A DNA stretch of 54,905 nt from UMGS1696 sp964621165. Its GTDB lineage: Bacteria; Bacillota; Clostridia; Oscillospirales; CAG-272. The position numbers were made by a program, and so were the translations under genes. The stretch spans positions 1 to 54,905 of the forward strand of contig CAZULC010000014.1 in assembly GCA_964621165.1 (NCBI GenBank), given 5' to 3'. Positions 43,851 through 52,258 of the stretch are shown one piece after another. Each line of letters opens with the position of its first letter. Positions within the stretch are counted from its first letter, which is position 1. Under the pieces are notes generated by a model, which did not search any database, had not been told where the DNA came from, and saw only the letters and a list, made by a program, of their open reading frames with translations.

Positions 43851-45263
43851 TTAATCCGCGTCGGCTTTGTATGCGGCGTAAACGTCATCAACCGAGCCTT
43901 TCATCAGGAATTTCTGCTCGGGAATTTCGTCGCAGTCCCCGCCCAAAATGGCTTCGAAGCCCTCGATTGTCTTCTCTATTGGCACATACGCGCCCTTATA
44001 GCCAGTGAATCCCTCGGCAACGTGGAAGGGCTGGGACATGAACCGCTGGATTTTTCTCGCGCGTTTTACCGTGGTTTTATCCTCCGGCGACAGCTCGTCC
44101 ATACCGAGGAGGGCTATGATGTCCTGAAGCTCATTGTATCTCTGTAGAATACGCGTGACTTCCTTTGCGGCCTTGTAGTGGCGGACTCCGACAATATCGG
44201 GAGACAGCATTCTCGAGTGGGATTCAAGAGGATCGACCGCGGGATAAATGCCAAGCTCCACGATTTTTCTTGACAGAACGGTGGTTGCGTCAAGGTGAGC
44301 GAAGGTTGTGGCGGGTGCGGGGTCGGTCAGGTCATCGGCGGGGACATAGATTGCCTGAACGGATGTGATTGAGCCGTTTTTCGTGGAGACAATTCGCTCC
44401 TGCAGTTTGCCCATTTCTGAGGCGAGGGTGGGCTGGTATCCAACGGCTGATGGCATGCGTCCGAGAAGCGCCGATACCTCCGATCCTGCCTGGGAGAAAC
44501 GGAAAATATTATCGACGAAAAGCAGTACGTCCTTGTGGGATGTTTCGCGGAAATATTCAGCAATTGTCAATCCTGCAAGCGGTACTCTGAGTCTCGCTCC
44601 CGCCGGCTCGTTCATCTGACCGAATACTAACGCGGTTTTGTTGATGACTCCGGAATGTTTCATTTCGTTCCAGAGGTCGTTTCCTTCACGGGACCGCTCC
44701 CCGACTCCGGCGAAAACCGAATACCCGTCATGCTCGAAGGCTATGTTTCGGATAAGCTCCATGATTAAAACGGTTTTGCCCACGCCCGCGCCGCCAAAAA
44801 GTCCGATTTTACCGCCCCGGGCATAGGGAGTCATCAGATCTATGACCTTGATTCCGGTCTCGAGGATTTCGTTTGCGGTTACGATTTCTGTGAAAGCAGG
44901 AGCTGAGTGGTGGATTGGCCAATAGTCGGCGGCTTCGATGGCTCCCGCGCGGTCGATAGGGCTGCCGAGTACGTTTATCATCCGTCCGAGAGTTTTTTCT
45001 CCGACCGGAACGGATATGGGGCGTCCGGTATCTACAGCTGTCATACCACGTGACATGCCGTCGGTGGGTTCCATTGAAATACAGCGCACTTCCCCGTCGC
45101 CGAGGTGCTGCAGAACTTCAGTGGTGAAAACGCTGTCACCGTGGATTATTTCAACCGCATGGAAAATATCCGGAAGATTCAGCTTCTCAAAACGGATATC
45201 CACCACCGGACCTGTTATTCTTGTGATTATACCTTTGCTTCCTTTTGACATTTCATATTCCAT
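43851..45263 (-). CDS. atpD: F-type ATP synthase beta subunit (470 aa)
   Basis: This is the catalytic subunit. Walker A is GGAGVGKTVLIME, the catalytic Glu region is GVGERSREGNDLW and the DELSPEDK stretch (a variant of the DELSEED loop) is present. The start is either the ATG at 45263 or the one four codons later (MSKGSKG). The region just upstream is the structured element 45261-45427, whose last bases touch the first start codon. Confidence 0.97.
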   Translation of the reverse strand: MEYEMSKGSKGIITRITGPVVDIRFEKLNLPDIFHAVEIIHGDSVFTTEVLQHLGDGEVRCISMEPTDGMSRGMTAVDTGRPISVPVGEKTLGRMINVLGSPIDRAGAIEAADYWPIHHSAPAFTEIVTANEILETGIKVIDLMTPYARGGKIGLFGGAGVGKTVLIMELIRNIAFEHDGYSVFAGVGERSREGNDLWNEMKHSGVINKTALVFGQMNEPAGARLRVPLAGLTIAEYFRETSHKDVLLFVDNIFRFSQAGSEVSALLGRMPSAVGYQPTLASEMGKLQERIVSTKNGSITSVQAIYVPADDLTDPAPATTFAHLDATTVLSRKIVELGIYPAVDPLESHSRMLSPDIVGVRHYKAAKEVTRILQRYNELQDIIALLGMDELSPEDKTTVKRARKIQRFMSQPFHVAEGFTGYKGAYVPIEKTIEGFEAILGGDCDEIPEQKFLMKGSVDDVYAAYKADAD

Positions 45264-45427
45264 TCTGCCTTAAGCGGCGCATAAATAGAATGAAAGAATT
45301 CCGGTCATCTGTTAGACGATTGAAAATGGCGGTTGTCCCGATAAAAAGGTAGGCCTCATTTTACAAAAGAATTCTTTTGCGTGAAAGAAACTCACTCAAT
45401 ATCAAGTTTTACTATATCTTTCACGCG
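45261..45427 (-). repeat. Structured intergenic element, copy 1 (upstream of atpD)
   Basis: In operon sense it begins GCGTGAAAG paired with CTTTCACGC (45418-45426 with 45379-45387). A larger arm follows, closed by AAAGAATTC/GAATTCTTT (45369-45377 with 45293-45301), with an inner AAAATG...CATTTT stem. It ends in GGCAGAATGGAA at the atpD start. The same layout, with partly different sequence, recurs at 48559-48709. I find no other copy in the window. Confidence 0.75.
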
Positions 45428-45447
45428 TAACTCCAGACATTTTCTTG

Positions 45448-46308
45448 TTAGTTATCTTCTTCGGGAGAGTAGGTTTCGATTACGCTGGACGTGACATCGC
45501 TCTGGCGTTTCCGGCTTATCTCAAGCTCGATTGCGGCGGAAGTGTCCTGCGCGTTGTCCGAGGCTTCACGCATTGCCATGAGTGTTGCGGCCTGCGCTCC
45601 TGTGGCGGATTCGAGAATCAGCGAAAAAATCGACGAGTTCAGACAGCTCATGCAGGCGTTTTTCATAACGGCGGCCTTGTCGGGAATAAAGTACGCGCCA
45701 TCATCCTTGATTCTGCCTTTGCCTGAGCCGTTTTCTTCATTTGCCGACAGCGGGAGAACCTTTTTCAGTGTGGGAATCTGCGTCAGGGTGTTCTTGTACC
45801 GCTCGTAGATGAAGCTGACTCCGGAAAAGCTGCCGTTTTTATAGCTGTCGATGAGCCACTGGCGGATTTCTTCGGTGGAAGAATAGTCCGGTACGTCGGG
45901 CAGGATGAATCCGCGTTCAATTCCGACTCCGCGTTCACAGAAGTATGTCTTCGCGATTTTGTTTACGGTTACTATTATATGACTTTTGCCGGACTTGCGG
46001 TTTTCTTCTATGACGTCGTCGGCAAAGGACAGAAGAGCCGTGTTGTATCCGCCGCAGAGACCCCGGTTTGACGCGATTACCACATAGCACTCGGGTGCGT
46101 CGGGATTTTTGCAGGGCATTATTTTTCCGAGGGATTCGCCGAACAGCTCTATTATCTCACCGCAGGCTTTTGCGTACTCCGAATATGAGGCGTAGGCTGA
46201 GCTGAGTCGTGAAAATTTCGCCGAAGATACGGTTTTCATGGCTCCAGCAAGCTGACCCGTGGTGTTCACGCTTTTCAGGTGCTTTTTTAACTCATGCATT
46301 CCCGCCAT
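45448..46308 (-). CDS. atpG: F-type ATP synthase gamma subunit (286 aa)
   Basis: This is the central rotor shaft. The N-terminal helix MHELKKHLKSVNTTGQLAGAMKTVSSAKF and the C-terminal ARMSAM-like helix (GAQAATLMAMREASDNAQD) match the family, and the central NRGLCGGYN motif is intact. The start overlaps sequence used as its ribosome site in the end of the preceding fusion gene. The gap to atpD is unusually long because of the structured element. Confidence 0.95.
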   Translation of the reverse strand: MAGMHELKKHLKSVNTTGQLAGAMKTVSSAKFSRLSSAYASYSEYAKACGEIIELFGESLGKIMPCKNPDAPECYVVIASNRGLCGGYNTALLSFADDVIEENRKSGKSHIIVTVNKIAKTYFCERGVGIERGFILPDVPDYSSTEEIRQWLIDSYKNGSFSGVSFIYERYKNTLTQIPTLKKVLPLSANEENGSGKGRIKDDGAYFIPDKAAVMKNACMSCLNSSIFSLILESATGAQAATLMAMREASDNAQDTSAAIELEISRKRQSDVTSSVIETYSPEEDN

Positions 46309-46310
46309 GA

Positions 46311-48551
46311 TTACACAACCTCGTGAAGCTCAACCTTCGGCATCTCCGACAGTGCTTTTTTCAGCTTTTCCATAAATTCAGGCGTCATTTTAGCACCGGT
46401 TTTCAGCACATCAACTAAATCCGGTTCGTTTAACTCGAAGTAGGAGTAAAGCTCGTCCTCGTATATGTCAACCTGCTCCGGCGGGATGTAGGACGCGAAT
46501 CCGTTTGAAACCGCGAAAATCAACAGTGCCTGTTTCCAGTCCTCGAGTGGGGAGTAGCGTCCCTGTCTCAGCGCCGCCATCATTCTCTCGCCTTCGTCAA
46601 GAACCGATTTCGTATCCGCGTCAAGGTCCGAGCCGAACTGGGCAAATCCCGCAAGCTCCCGGTACTGGGCGAGGTTCATTCTCAGGCTGGCGGAAACCTG
46701 CTTCATCAGCTTGGTCTGAACCACGCTTCCCACACGGGACACGGACAGACCCACGTTGACTGCAGGACGCTGTCCTTCGTTGAAGAGATCCGTCTCGAGG
46801 AAAATCTGACCGTCGGTGATTGATATTACGTTCGTAGGGATATAAGCGGATATATCTCCCGCCTGTGTTTCGATAATCGGTAAAGCAGTGACAGAGCCGC
46901 CGCCGAGTTCAGGGGAAAGCTGTGCCGCTCTTTCAAGAAGTCTTGCGTGGAGGTAGAACACATCGCCCGGGTATGCCTCTCGTCCGGACGGGCGGTGAAG
47001 CAGAAGTGAAAGTTCACGGTATGCAACTGCGTGTTTGGACAAGTCGTCGTAAACTATTAAAACGTCCCTGCCGGAGTACATGAAATATTCGGCCATTGCG
47101 GCTCCGGCGAAGGGTGCGATGTACTGGAGTGAAGCCGAACTGGACGCGGGTGCGCAGACAATTGTCGTGTAATCCATAGCTCCATAATGCTCAAGCTTTT
47201 CTCGCACGTCGGCGACTGTCGTGTCTTTCTGCCCTATTGCCACGTAAATACAAACGGTGTTCTTGCCATTCTGGTTGATTATTGCGTCGATAGCGATTGA
47301 GGTTTTGCCGGTCTGACGGTCGCCTATTATCAGCTCACGCTGGCCTCTGCCTATGGGGACAAGAGCGTCGATTGCCTTGATTCCCGTGTGCAAAGGACGG
47401 TAAACCGCGGCTCTGTCGGGGATTCCGGGAGCTTTGTATTCGATGGGACGTTTTTGTTTTGTCCAGATTCTTCCCTTTCCGTCAAGGGCGTGACCGCGCG
47501 GATCCACGACTCTGCCAAGAAGCTCTTCGCCAACGGCAACGTCCGCGATTCTGCCAACACGTCTGACCCTGCTGCCGCTTTCGATATGCTCGTAGTCGCC
47601 GTAGACTATACAGCCGATTTTGTGGGGTTCTATGTCGAGAATCATACCCCGCTCGCCGGAGTCGAATTCGATGACCTCGCCGTACATGATGTCAGCCAGA
47701 CCGTCAAGCCAGCAGATGCCGTCGGATATGCTGATAACACGTCCAACCTGGAATTCGGTGACGCCGTTGTTGATTATGGAAATTCCGGCAAAGGTGTCCT
47801 CCAAAATTCCCTCGGGCGTTTCGTCTCCCCGGAGAGGACGTTTTTCGAGTTCACGCTCAAGCTCGTACAGCTGGTTTGCCACGGTGCAGTCGTAGATTGT
47901 GTCGCCGATTCTGAGCCGGAAGCCGCCGATTAGACCTTCGTCCAATTTTACCCAGTATGACGACTTTCCATTGATCTCGTCAAGCATTGCCGTGGTTTTT
48001 TCGTCGATTTTTTTGACGATCTCCTCTGGCAGCGGCTCGGCTGAGGTCAAGGTGACGTAGAGCACATCATGGTTGTTCAGATATGCTATGTCGCCGGGGG
48101 TCAGCTTTATGCGTGAAAGGATCATGTCGGCGAGTCGGTACTGCTTGTTGTAGAGAGTAGTTTTGTATGGTTCGGTATGAATCAGCTCGGAGGCGCGGCG
48201 CTTTATATTCTCAATCAGTTCCTTTTTTTCAACGGAGATTACCTCGTAGCACATCTCAAGGACTTCCGCGTCGGCGTTCTTTTTGATTCTGTTCACCCGG
48301 GCGGCACTGTCCTCTTCTATTTCGTCGATTTTCGCCTTGATGCTGTCGTTTACATCCTTGTCTGCGGTCATGGGAATATCTGGAAGCGACGGGGACTCGT
48401 ATTCGATTTTTTCAATCTCTTCAGCCTCGTCAAGCTCCCGATTGATTTTATCAAGTCGGTTTTTGAATATTGAGCCGATCATTTTTCTGCCGAAAAGCCA
48501 AAGAAGACCGACCAATATAAGAAAGTTAATTATTGCGTATAAAAACTGCAT
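46311..48551 (-). CDS. ATP synthase b'-delta-alpha triple fusion (746 aa)
   Basis: From the start at 48551 the protein has a membrane helix (residues 2-22, FLYAIINFLILVGLLWLFGR) and a b-like charged stalk. A delta-like C-terminal domain follows (about 168-235, with GLIGGFRLRIGDTIYD). A complete alpha subunit then runs from about 245, with Walker A GDRQTGKT at 410-417 and ordinary alpha motifs to the end. A full six-helix delta N-terminal bundle is not apparent. No separate atpA or atpH exists in the operon. b-delta fusions are known in mycobacteria; adding alpha is not something I can recall. The frame is open throughout. Confidence 0.9.
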   Translation of the reverse strand: MQFLYAIINFLILVGLLWLFGRKMIGSIFKNRLDKINRELDEAEEIEKIEYESPSLPDIPMTADKDVNDSIKAKIDEIEEDSAARVNRIKKNADAEVLEMCYEVISVEKKELIENIKRRASELIHTEPYKTTLYNKQYRLADMILSRIKLTPGDIAYLNNHDVLYVTLTSAEPLPEEIVKKIDEKTTAMLDEINGKSSYWVKLDEGLIGGFRLRIGDTIYDCTVANQLYELERELEKRPLRGDETPEGILEDTFAGISIINNGVTEFQVGRVISISDGICWLDGLADIMYGEVIEFDSGERGMILDIEPHKIGCIVYGDYEHIESGSRVRRVGRIADVAVGEELLGRVVDPRGHALDGKGRIWTKQKRPIEYKAPGIPDRAAVYRPLHTGIKAIDALVPIGRGQRELIIGDRQTGKTSIAIDAIINQNGKNTVCIYVAIGQKDTTVADVREKLEHYGAMDYTTIVCAPASSSASLQYIAPFAGAAMAEYFMYSGRDVLIVYDDLSKHAVAYRELSLLLHRPSGREAYPGDVFYLHARLLERAAQLSPELGGGSVTALPIIETQAGDISAYIPTNVISITDGQIFLETDLFNEGQRPAVNVGLSVSRVGSVVQTKLMKQVSASLRMNLAQYRELAGFAQFGSDLDADTKSVLDEGERMMAALRQGRYSPLEDWKQALLIFAVSNGFASYIPPEQVDIYEDELYSYFELNEPDLVDVLKTGAKMTPEFMEKLKKALSEMPKVELHEVV
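47802..47813 (-). promoter_or_regulatory. Candidate internal translation start for a free alpha subunit
   Basis: In sense GAGGG (47809-47813), four bases, then an in-frame TTG (47802-47804). Initiation here would give a 497-residue protein, a normal AtpA length, beginning just before the alpha domain. Confidence 0.35.
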
Positions 48552-48558
48552 TTTCTTC

Positions 48559-48709
48559 CATTCTGCCGCTATGCGGCTCACAAATAGCTGTGTTAAAGAA
48601 TTACATTCGGCTGAAAGTCGATTGAAAACGGTGGGTCCCATTTTCAAAGTAATTCTTTTGCGTGAAATCAGCTTGCTGAAAATCAATCAATAACTATATA
48701 TTTCACGCG
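48559..48709 (-). repeat. Structured intergenic element, copy 2 (upstream of the fusion gene)
   Basis: It has the same order as copy 1: GCGTGAAAT/ATTTCACGC (48660-48668 with 48700-48708), then AAAGAATTAC/GTAATTCTTT (48595-48604 with 48649-48658), an inner GAAAA/TTTTC hairpin (48624-48645), and GGCAGAATGGAA at the 3' end, seven bases before the start codon. The ninth pair of the first stem is T-A here and G-C in copy 1, a compensatory change. Confidence 0.75.
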
Positions 48710-48723
48710 ATTGTCCGTTCTGT

Positions 48724-49140
48724 TTATGAAACTATTCGTGTGACGAACGCCTGCGCAAGCTCATCTACGCTTTTGTCAAGTTTTTCGGAAAGCTCGCTTT
48801 TTTCGATTTCTACATCCGTCTTCGCAAGCTCCACTCTCTTCTCCTTCTCAATTTCGGCCTCACGAACCCTTTTTTCAGCCGCTTCCTTTGCCTGGTTTAC
48901 TGCGTCCTCAGCCCGCTTTGCCTCGTTTATGAGAAACTGCTCATGGCATGCGGAGAGATTTTCTTCGTATTCGCGCTGAGCTTTTTCGATTTCCGCTTTT
49001 TTCGCGTGAGCCGCGTCGATTTTTTCCCTGCGCTTATCCATAAAGGCCAGCATGGGTTTGAAGAGAAGATTGTTGAGAATCAGCGTCAACAGACAGAAAC
49101 ATATCACGGTCCACACGAGAACCGGTAATTGTATTGTCAA
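48724..49140 (-). CDS. atpF: F-type ATP synthase b subunit (138 aa)
   Basis: An N-terminal membrane helix (LVWTVICFCLLTLILNNLLF) with the family motif FKPMLAFMDKRREKI is followed by a long charged coiled coil. The start codon is TTG (49138-49140), after AAAGGCGG; no in-frame ATG is available nearby. It is short (normal 155-170). It should pair with the b'-like part of the following fusion protein, as b and b' do in other two-b enzymes. Confidence 0.92.
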   Translation of the reverse strand: MTIQLPVLVWTVICFCLLTLILNNLLFKPMLAFMDKRREKIDAAHAKKAEIEKAQREYEENLSACHEQFLINEAKRAEDAVNQAKEAAEKRVREAEIEKEKRVELAKTDVEIEKSELSEKLDKSVDELAQAFVTRIVS

Positions 49141-49184
49141 ATGTATTCCGCCTTTCGGTGAGGTTGGATTTGGTTAAGCCGGCC

Positions 49185-49415
49185 TCAGATTTTTGAAGTG
49201 AGAATGAACGCGATGAGAAGTCCGTAAATCGTGAGGGCTTCCATGAGGGCGAGGGCAATGATGAGAGTCGAGCGTATGTTTCCTGCCGCGTCGGGCTGAC
49301 GTGCGATTGCTTCCATGGCGGATTTTGACGTGATTCCCTGTCCGATTGCCGGGAAGATTGTGCTTACTGCGATTGCGATTGCCGCTGCGATTGCGATGAG
49401 TCCTGAGTTATCCAT
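49185..49415 (-). CDS. atpE: F-type ATP synthase c subunit (76 aa)
   Basis: This is a two-helix hairpin with the RQPDAAG loop and the ion-binding Glu59. Gln26 in the first helix and Tyr64 match Na+-binding rings, but the residue after the Glu is Ala60 rather than Ser or Thr. The ion specificity is therefore ambiguous. An AAGGAG site precedes the ATG. Confidence 0.95.
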   Translation of the reverse strand: MDNSGLIAIAAAIAIAVSTIFPAIGQGITSKSAMEAIARQPDAAGNIRSTLIIALALMEALTIYGLLIAFILTSKI

Positions 49416-49448
49416 TTTTTTACTCCTTATGTTATGTTTTGATAATAA

Positions 49449-50120
49449 TTATTCGCCTATCTGCTCTTCAAGGTAGATTGACACAAGCATGGTGAACACT
49501 ACTGCCTGTATTGCGCAGAACAGCAGGGACAGCACCATCATGATGACCGGCACCCCTATCGGAAGAAGTCCGTACAGCTCCTCCGTCACCGTTTCCTCGC
49601 CGAAGATGTTTCCGAAAAGTCGAAGTGCAAGCGACGCCGGCTTTATGAACTCGTCAAGGAGCAGAAGCGGAAGCATGAAGAACATTGGGCTGACGAACTT
49701 TTTGAAGTATTTCTTCACGCCTGAGCGCAGTCCCGCGATTTGCAGGAACACAAACGCGCATATGCCAAGCCCCAGCGTACACGACAGGGATGAGGTCGGC
49801 GCTTTTAAGTACGGCGTGAGTCCGACTCCCGGAATGAGTCCTGAGTAGTTTGCCACTATGATGAATATAAACAGCGAGCCGAGGAAATAGAAATACCTGC
49901 GCGAGTTCTTTTTTCCGATGATGCCTGAAATAAAATTGTCAAGGGACTCGACTCCGCATTCTATCATATTCTGAAATTTTCCCGGGCGCATTTTCATGTT
50001 CCTCGTGACGATAACTGACAGGACCGTAAGAAGCGCCAGTATGACGAACATGGCAATAACCTCGCCCGTTATGTCAAACACTCCGAACAGTTCTACGATT
50101 ACCTCCGATTTTTCACCCAT
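49449..50120 (-). CDS. atpB: F-type ATP synthase a subunit (223 aa)
   Basis: This membrane stator subunit forms the ion half-channels. The essential Arg167 is in SLALRLFGNIF. Five to six helices are visible, and the conserved GFIxP-type start is reduced. A GAGGTGAG site precedes the ATG. The gene sits between atpI and atpE, the usual order. Confidence 0.95.
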   Translation of the reverse strand: MGEKSEVIVELFGVFDITGEVIAMFVILALLTVLSVIVTRNMKMRPGKFQNMIECGVESLDNFISGIIGKKNSRRYFYFLGSLFIFIIVANYSGLIPGVGLTPYLKAPTSSLSCTLGLGICAFVFLQIAGLRSGVKKYFKKFVSPMFFMLPLLLLDEFIKPASLALRLFGNIFGEETVTEELYGLLPIGVPVIMMVLSLLFCAIQAVVFTMLVSIYLEEQIGE

Positions 50121-50131
50121 TCTATCTCACC

Positions 50132-50464
50132 TCACTTTGCTATATTGTCGTCCTCTCCGGTTTTGTCCGCATCATCCGTCTTTTTTGACTTATCCATAAT
50201 TCTGACAAGACAGTATGTGAAATAGAACATGGCCAGTGTAAGTCCCAGAACCGCTCCGACAAGTGCCAGAATCATGGAAAAGGGCGTATGCGGCACGATA
50301 AAGTACACGGCTGCCAAATATCCAACGTTGAACAGCTGTCTGACTACGGTACCAGCCGCCACCAAATCCGGCTTCACTTTAAGGATTCTGTCGTTTATTT
50401 TATAGTTCGCGAATGACACGACTACGCCGAGAACAAACGCGATTATGGCTCCGAGAAAGCTCAT
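50132..50464 (-). CDS. atpI: AtpI-like ATP synthase assembly protein (110 aa)
   Basis: Four hydrophobic segments in about 100 residues and a charged Asp/Lys-rich tail match AtpI-like proteins that head atp operons and assist c-ring assembly. The start at 50464 follows GGAGG by four bases. It is the first gene of the operon, 12 bases from atpB. Confidence 0.8.
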   Translation of the reverse strand: MSFLGAIIAFVLGVVVSFANYKINDRILKVKPDLVAAGTVVRQLFNVGYLAAVYFIVPHTPFSMILALVGAVLGLTLAMFYFTYCLVRIMDKSKKTDDADKTGEDDNIAK

Positions 50465-50595
50465 GTTACCTCCGTTCAATTCGTGTTATGCAGACACAAT
50501 CGGACTCTTGCTTATATAATTCCCCCATGTATACGCAAAAAGTGTTAATTTTCGTTTAACATAAGGTTTTCACATTATCTATTCTTTATACATTT
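50465..50595. other. Upstream region of the atp operon
   Basis: This AT-rich stretch should hold the atp promoter, but I see no clear -35/-10 pair. Confidence 0.35.
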
Positions 50596-51078
50596 TCAAT
50601 AAATCACGGTTTTTTCATGGAAAACATACTGCTTTCCGAAATCCGCAAGAGTCAGAGACATCTGAAAACCACGGTAGCTGCCGATTTTCAGCGGTTCCAG
50701 TCCGTGTACCTCTTTCATGACTGCAAGCAGAGCTTTCCCGGCGGCTTCATTTTCGGTGAGTCTTGTTCCTTTCAGCTCCATTCCGGAAAATCCGTCGGCT
50801 GGGTGAGGGTGAGCTTCAACTGTCGCACGGTCAGTTTCAAGTCCGGCAATTGCTTTTTCTGCCGCTTCGATTTTCGCCGGATAGTGGATTTGTATGTTGT
50901 CCTCCATGCGGTGCTGTTTGCTCTGATGGTCAGCTTTAAGCAGTTTCAGCTTTGCTACAAATACATCGAGATCCATTTTTTTGCGGATTCGGTCGTCTCC
51001 GGCTCAAAGGGCTTTGACTTCGGTATAACTGAGCGTGGCTTCATCAATGTCATCACAAGTACGGACGGGAGACTTTGA
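50596..51078 (-). pseudogene. Fragment of a conjugative-element DNA methylase/helicase
   Basis: The reading SKSPVRTCDDIDEATLSYTEVKAL is interrupted by TGA (51004-51006). It continues IRKKMDLDVFVAKLKLLKADHQSKQ through HPHPADGFSGMELKGTRLTENEAAGKALL to YRGFQMSLTLADFGKQYVF, then ends. This is the region just before the tail of the same large protein family seen at 6716-7090. It abuts the truncated group II intron RT at 51081. No catalytic motifs remain. Confidence 0.65.
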
Positions 51079-51080
51079 CG

Positions 51081-52258
51081 TCATAGACCTATGAACTTTT
51101 GCTTATTTTCATCGGAAGATACAACAAATCTTTGATTGTTGACCCATCCACGAATAACCGGGTTGAGCTTATGAATCAGGACTTCCTGCCTTGTTGATTT
51201 ATTGCTCTTAATTATATCACGCACTTTTCTGAGGAAGGACTTGACCAAAGTCTTTGACGGCTTAATCAGCAGCTTTCCGTTGTATTTACGGATGTTCTTG
51301 CCGAGGAAGTCGAAACCGTCGTCTATATGCGTGATTACTGTCTTTTCCTACGATAATTGCAGTCCGCGCTCCTTAAGGAATGTCCGTAGAATGGGCATAA
51401 CCTCATTCCGTAGAAATTCCGGTGATTTTCCGGTTATGATAAAATCATCCGCGTAACGAACAAAGTTCATCATGTATTTCCTTTTGCGGGTCGGAAAGTG
51501 TTCCTGCAATATCTTTTCAAGACCATCAAGCGTCATATTCATCAGAGTAGGTGAAATTGACCCACCCTGAGGCGAACCTTCTTCGGTTGGAAACAGTTTT
51601 CCGGTTTCAATGAATCCTCATTTCAGCCACTTTTCGAGCATTGCCGTATCTGTCGGAATGTTCTCAATAAGCCACTCATGACTTATATGGTCAAAACATC
51701 CTTTTATGTCGCCTTCCAGAATCCATACCGGTGATTTCTTTTTGGCAAGGACAGTAAAGGATTGTTCGATAGCGTCATGTGTGCTTCTGCCGATACGGAA
51801 TCCGTATGAGTTCGGGTCCGCAAAGGTTTCCGCTATAGGTTCCAATGCGAATTTTTAGAGTGTCTGCATGGCACGGTCGGTCATAGTCGGTATGCCGAGC
51901 GGACGCATTTTTCCGTTCTTTTTCTGAATGTAATGCCGTCTGAGCGGTTTTGGACTATAACCGCGCCTATGCAGTTTTGAAACAGCGCATAATTTTACCT
52001 CCGGTGTAAGCCATAATTCATGATCAACACCGGCTGTGTTTTTACCTGAATTTGATGTCACACGTTTTACTGCCAGTGCTTTTGCATAAAATGAATGTGT
52101 GAGCAGCCCTTGCAGCGATTTTACTTTGCTGTAATGACCTTCTTTCTGAGCCTTTACGATACGAATTTGCAGCTTTTTCACATATGCACCGCGGTTTTCC
52201 AATCAATGGATTCCCATGTCTGTACATTGTGGGATGATGCACACGGTTTCCCGTTCAT
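51081..52258 (-). pseudogene. Group II intron reverse transcriptase (LtrA), three stops and a frameshift
   Basis: The frame starts MNGKPCASSHNVQTWES at 52258, after AAGGAG. It shifts near 52181 and then reads the RT domain with in-frame stops at 51855, 51618 and 51348. RT motifs are visible: GKMRPLGIPTMTDRAMQ, SYGFRIGRSTHDAI, EGDIKGCFDHI, GSPQGGSISPTL and the catalytic FVRYADDF. The maturase (X) region ends at NQRFVVSSDENKQKFIGL, so the normal C-terminus is missing, with conjugative-element sequence directly beyond. It is inactive. Confidence 0.85.

Noticed and set aside
51079..51200. Domain V and VI of the truncated intron
   Set aside because: No GAAA-capped domain V hairpin is present; conjugative-element coding sequence starts directly after the RT remnant.
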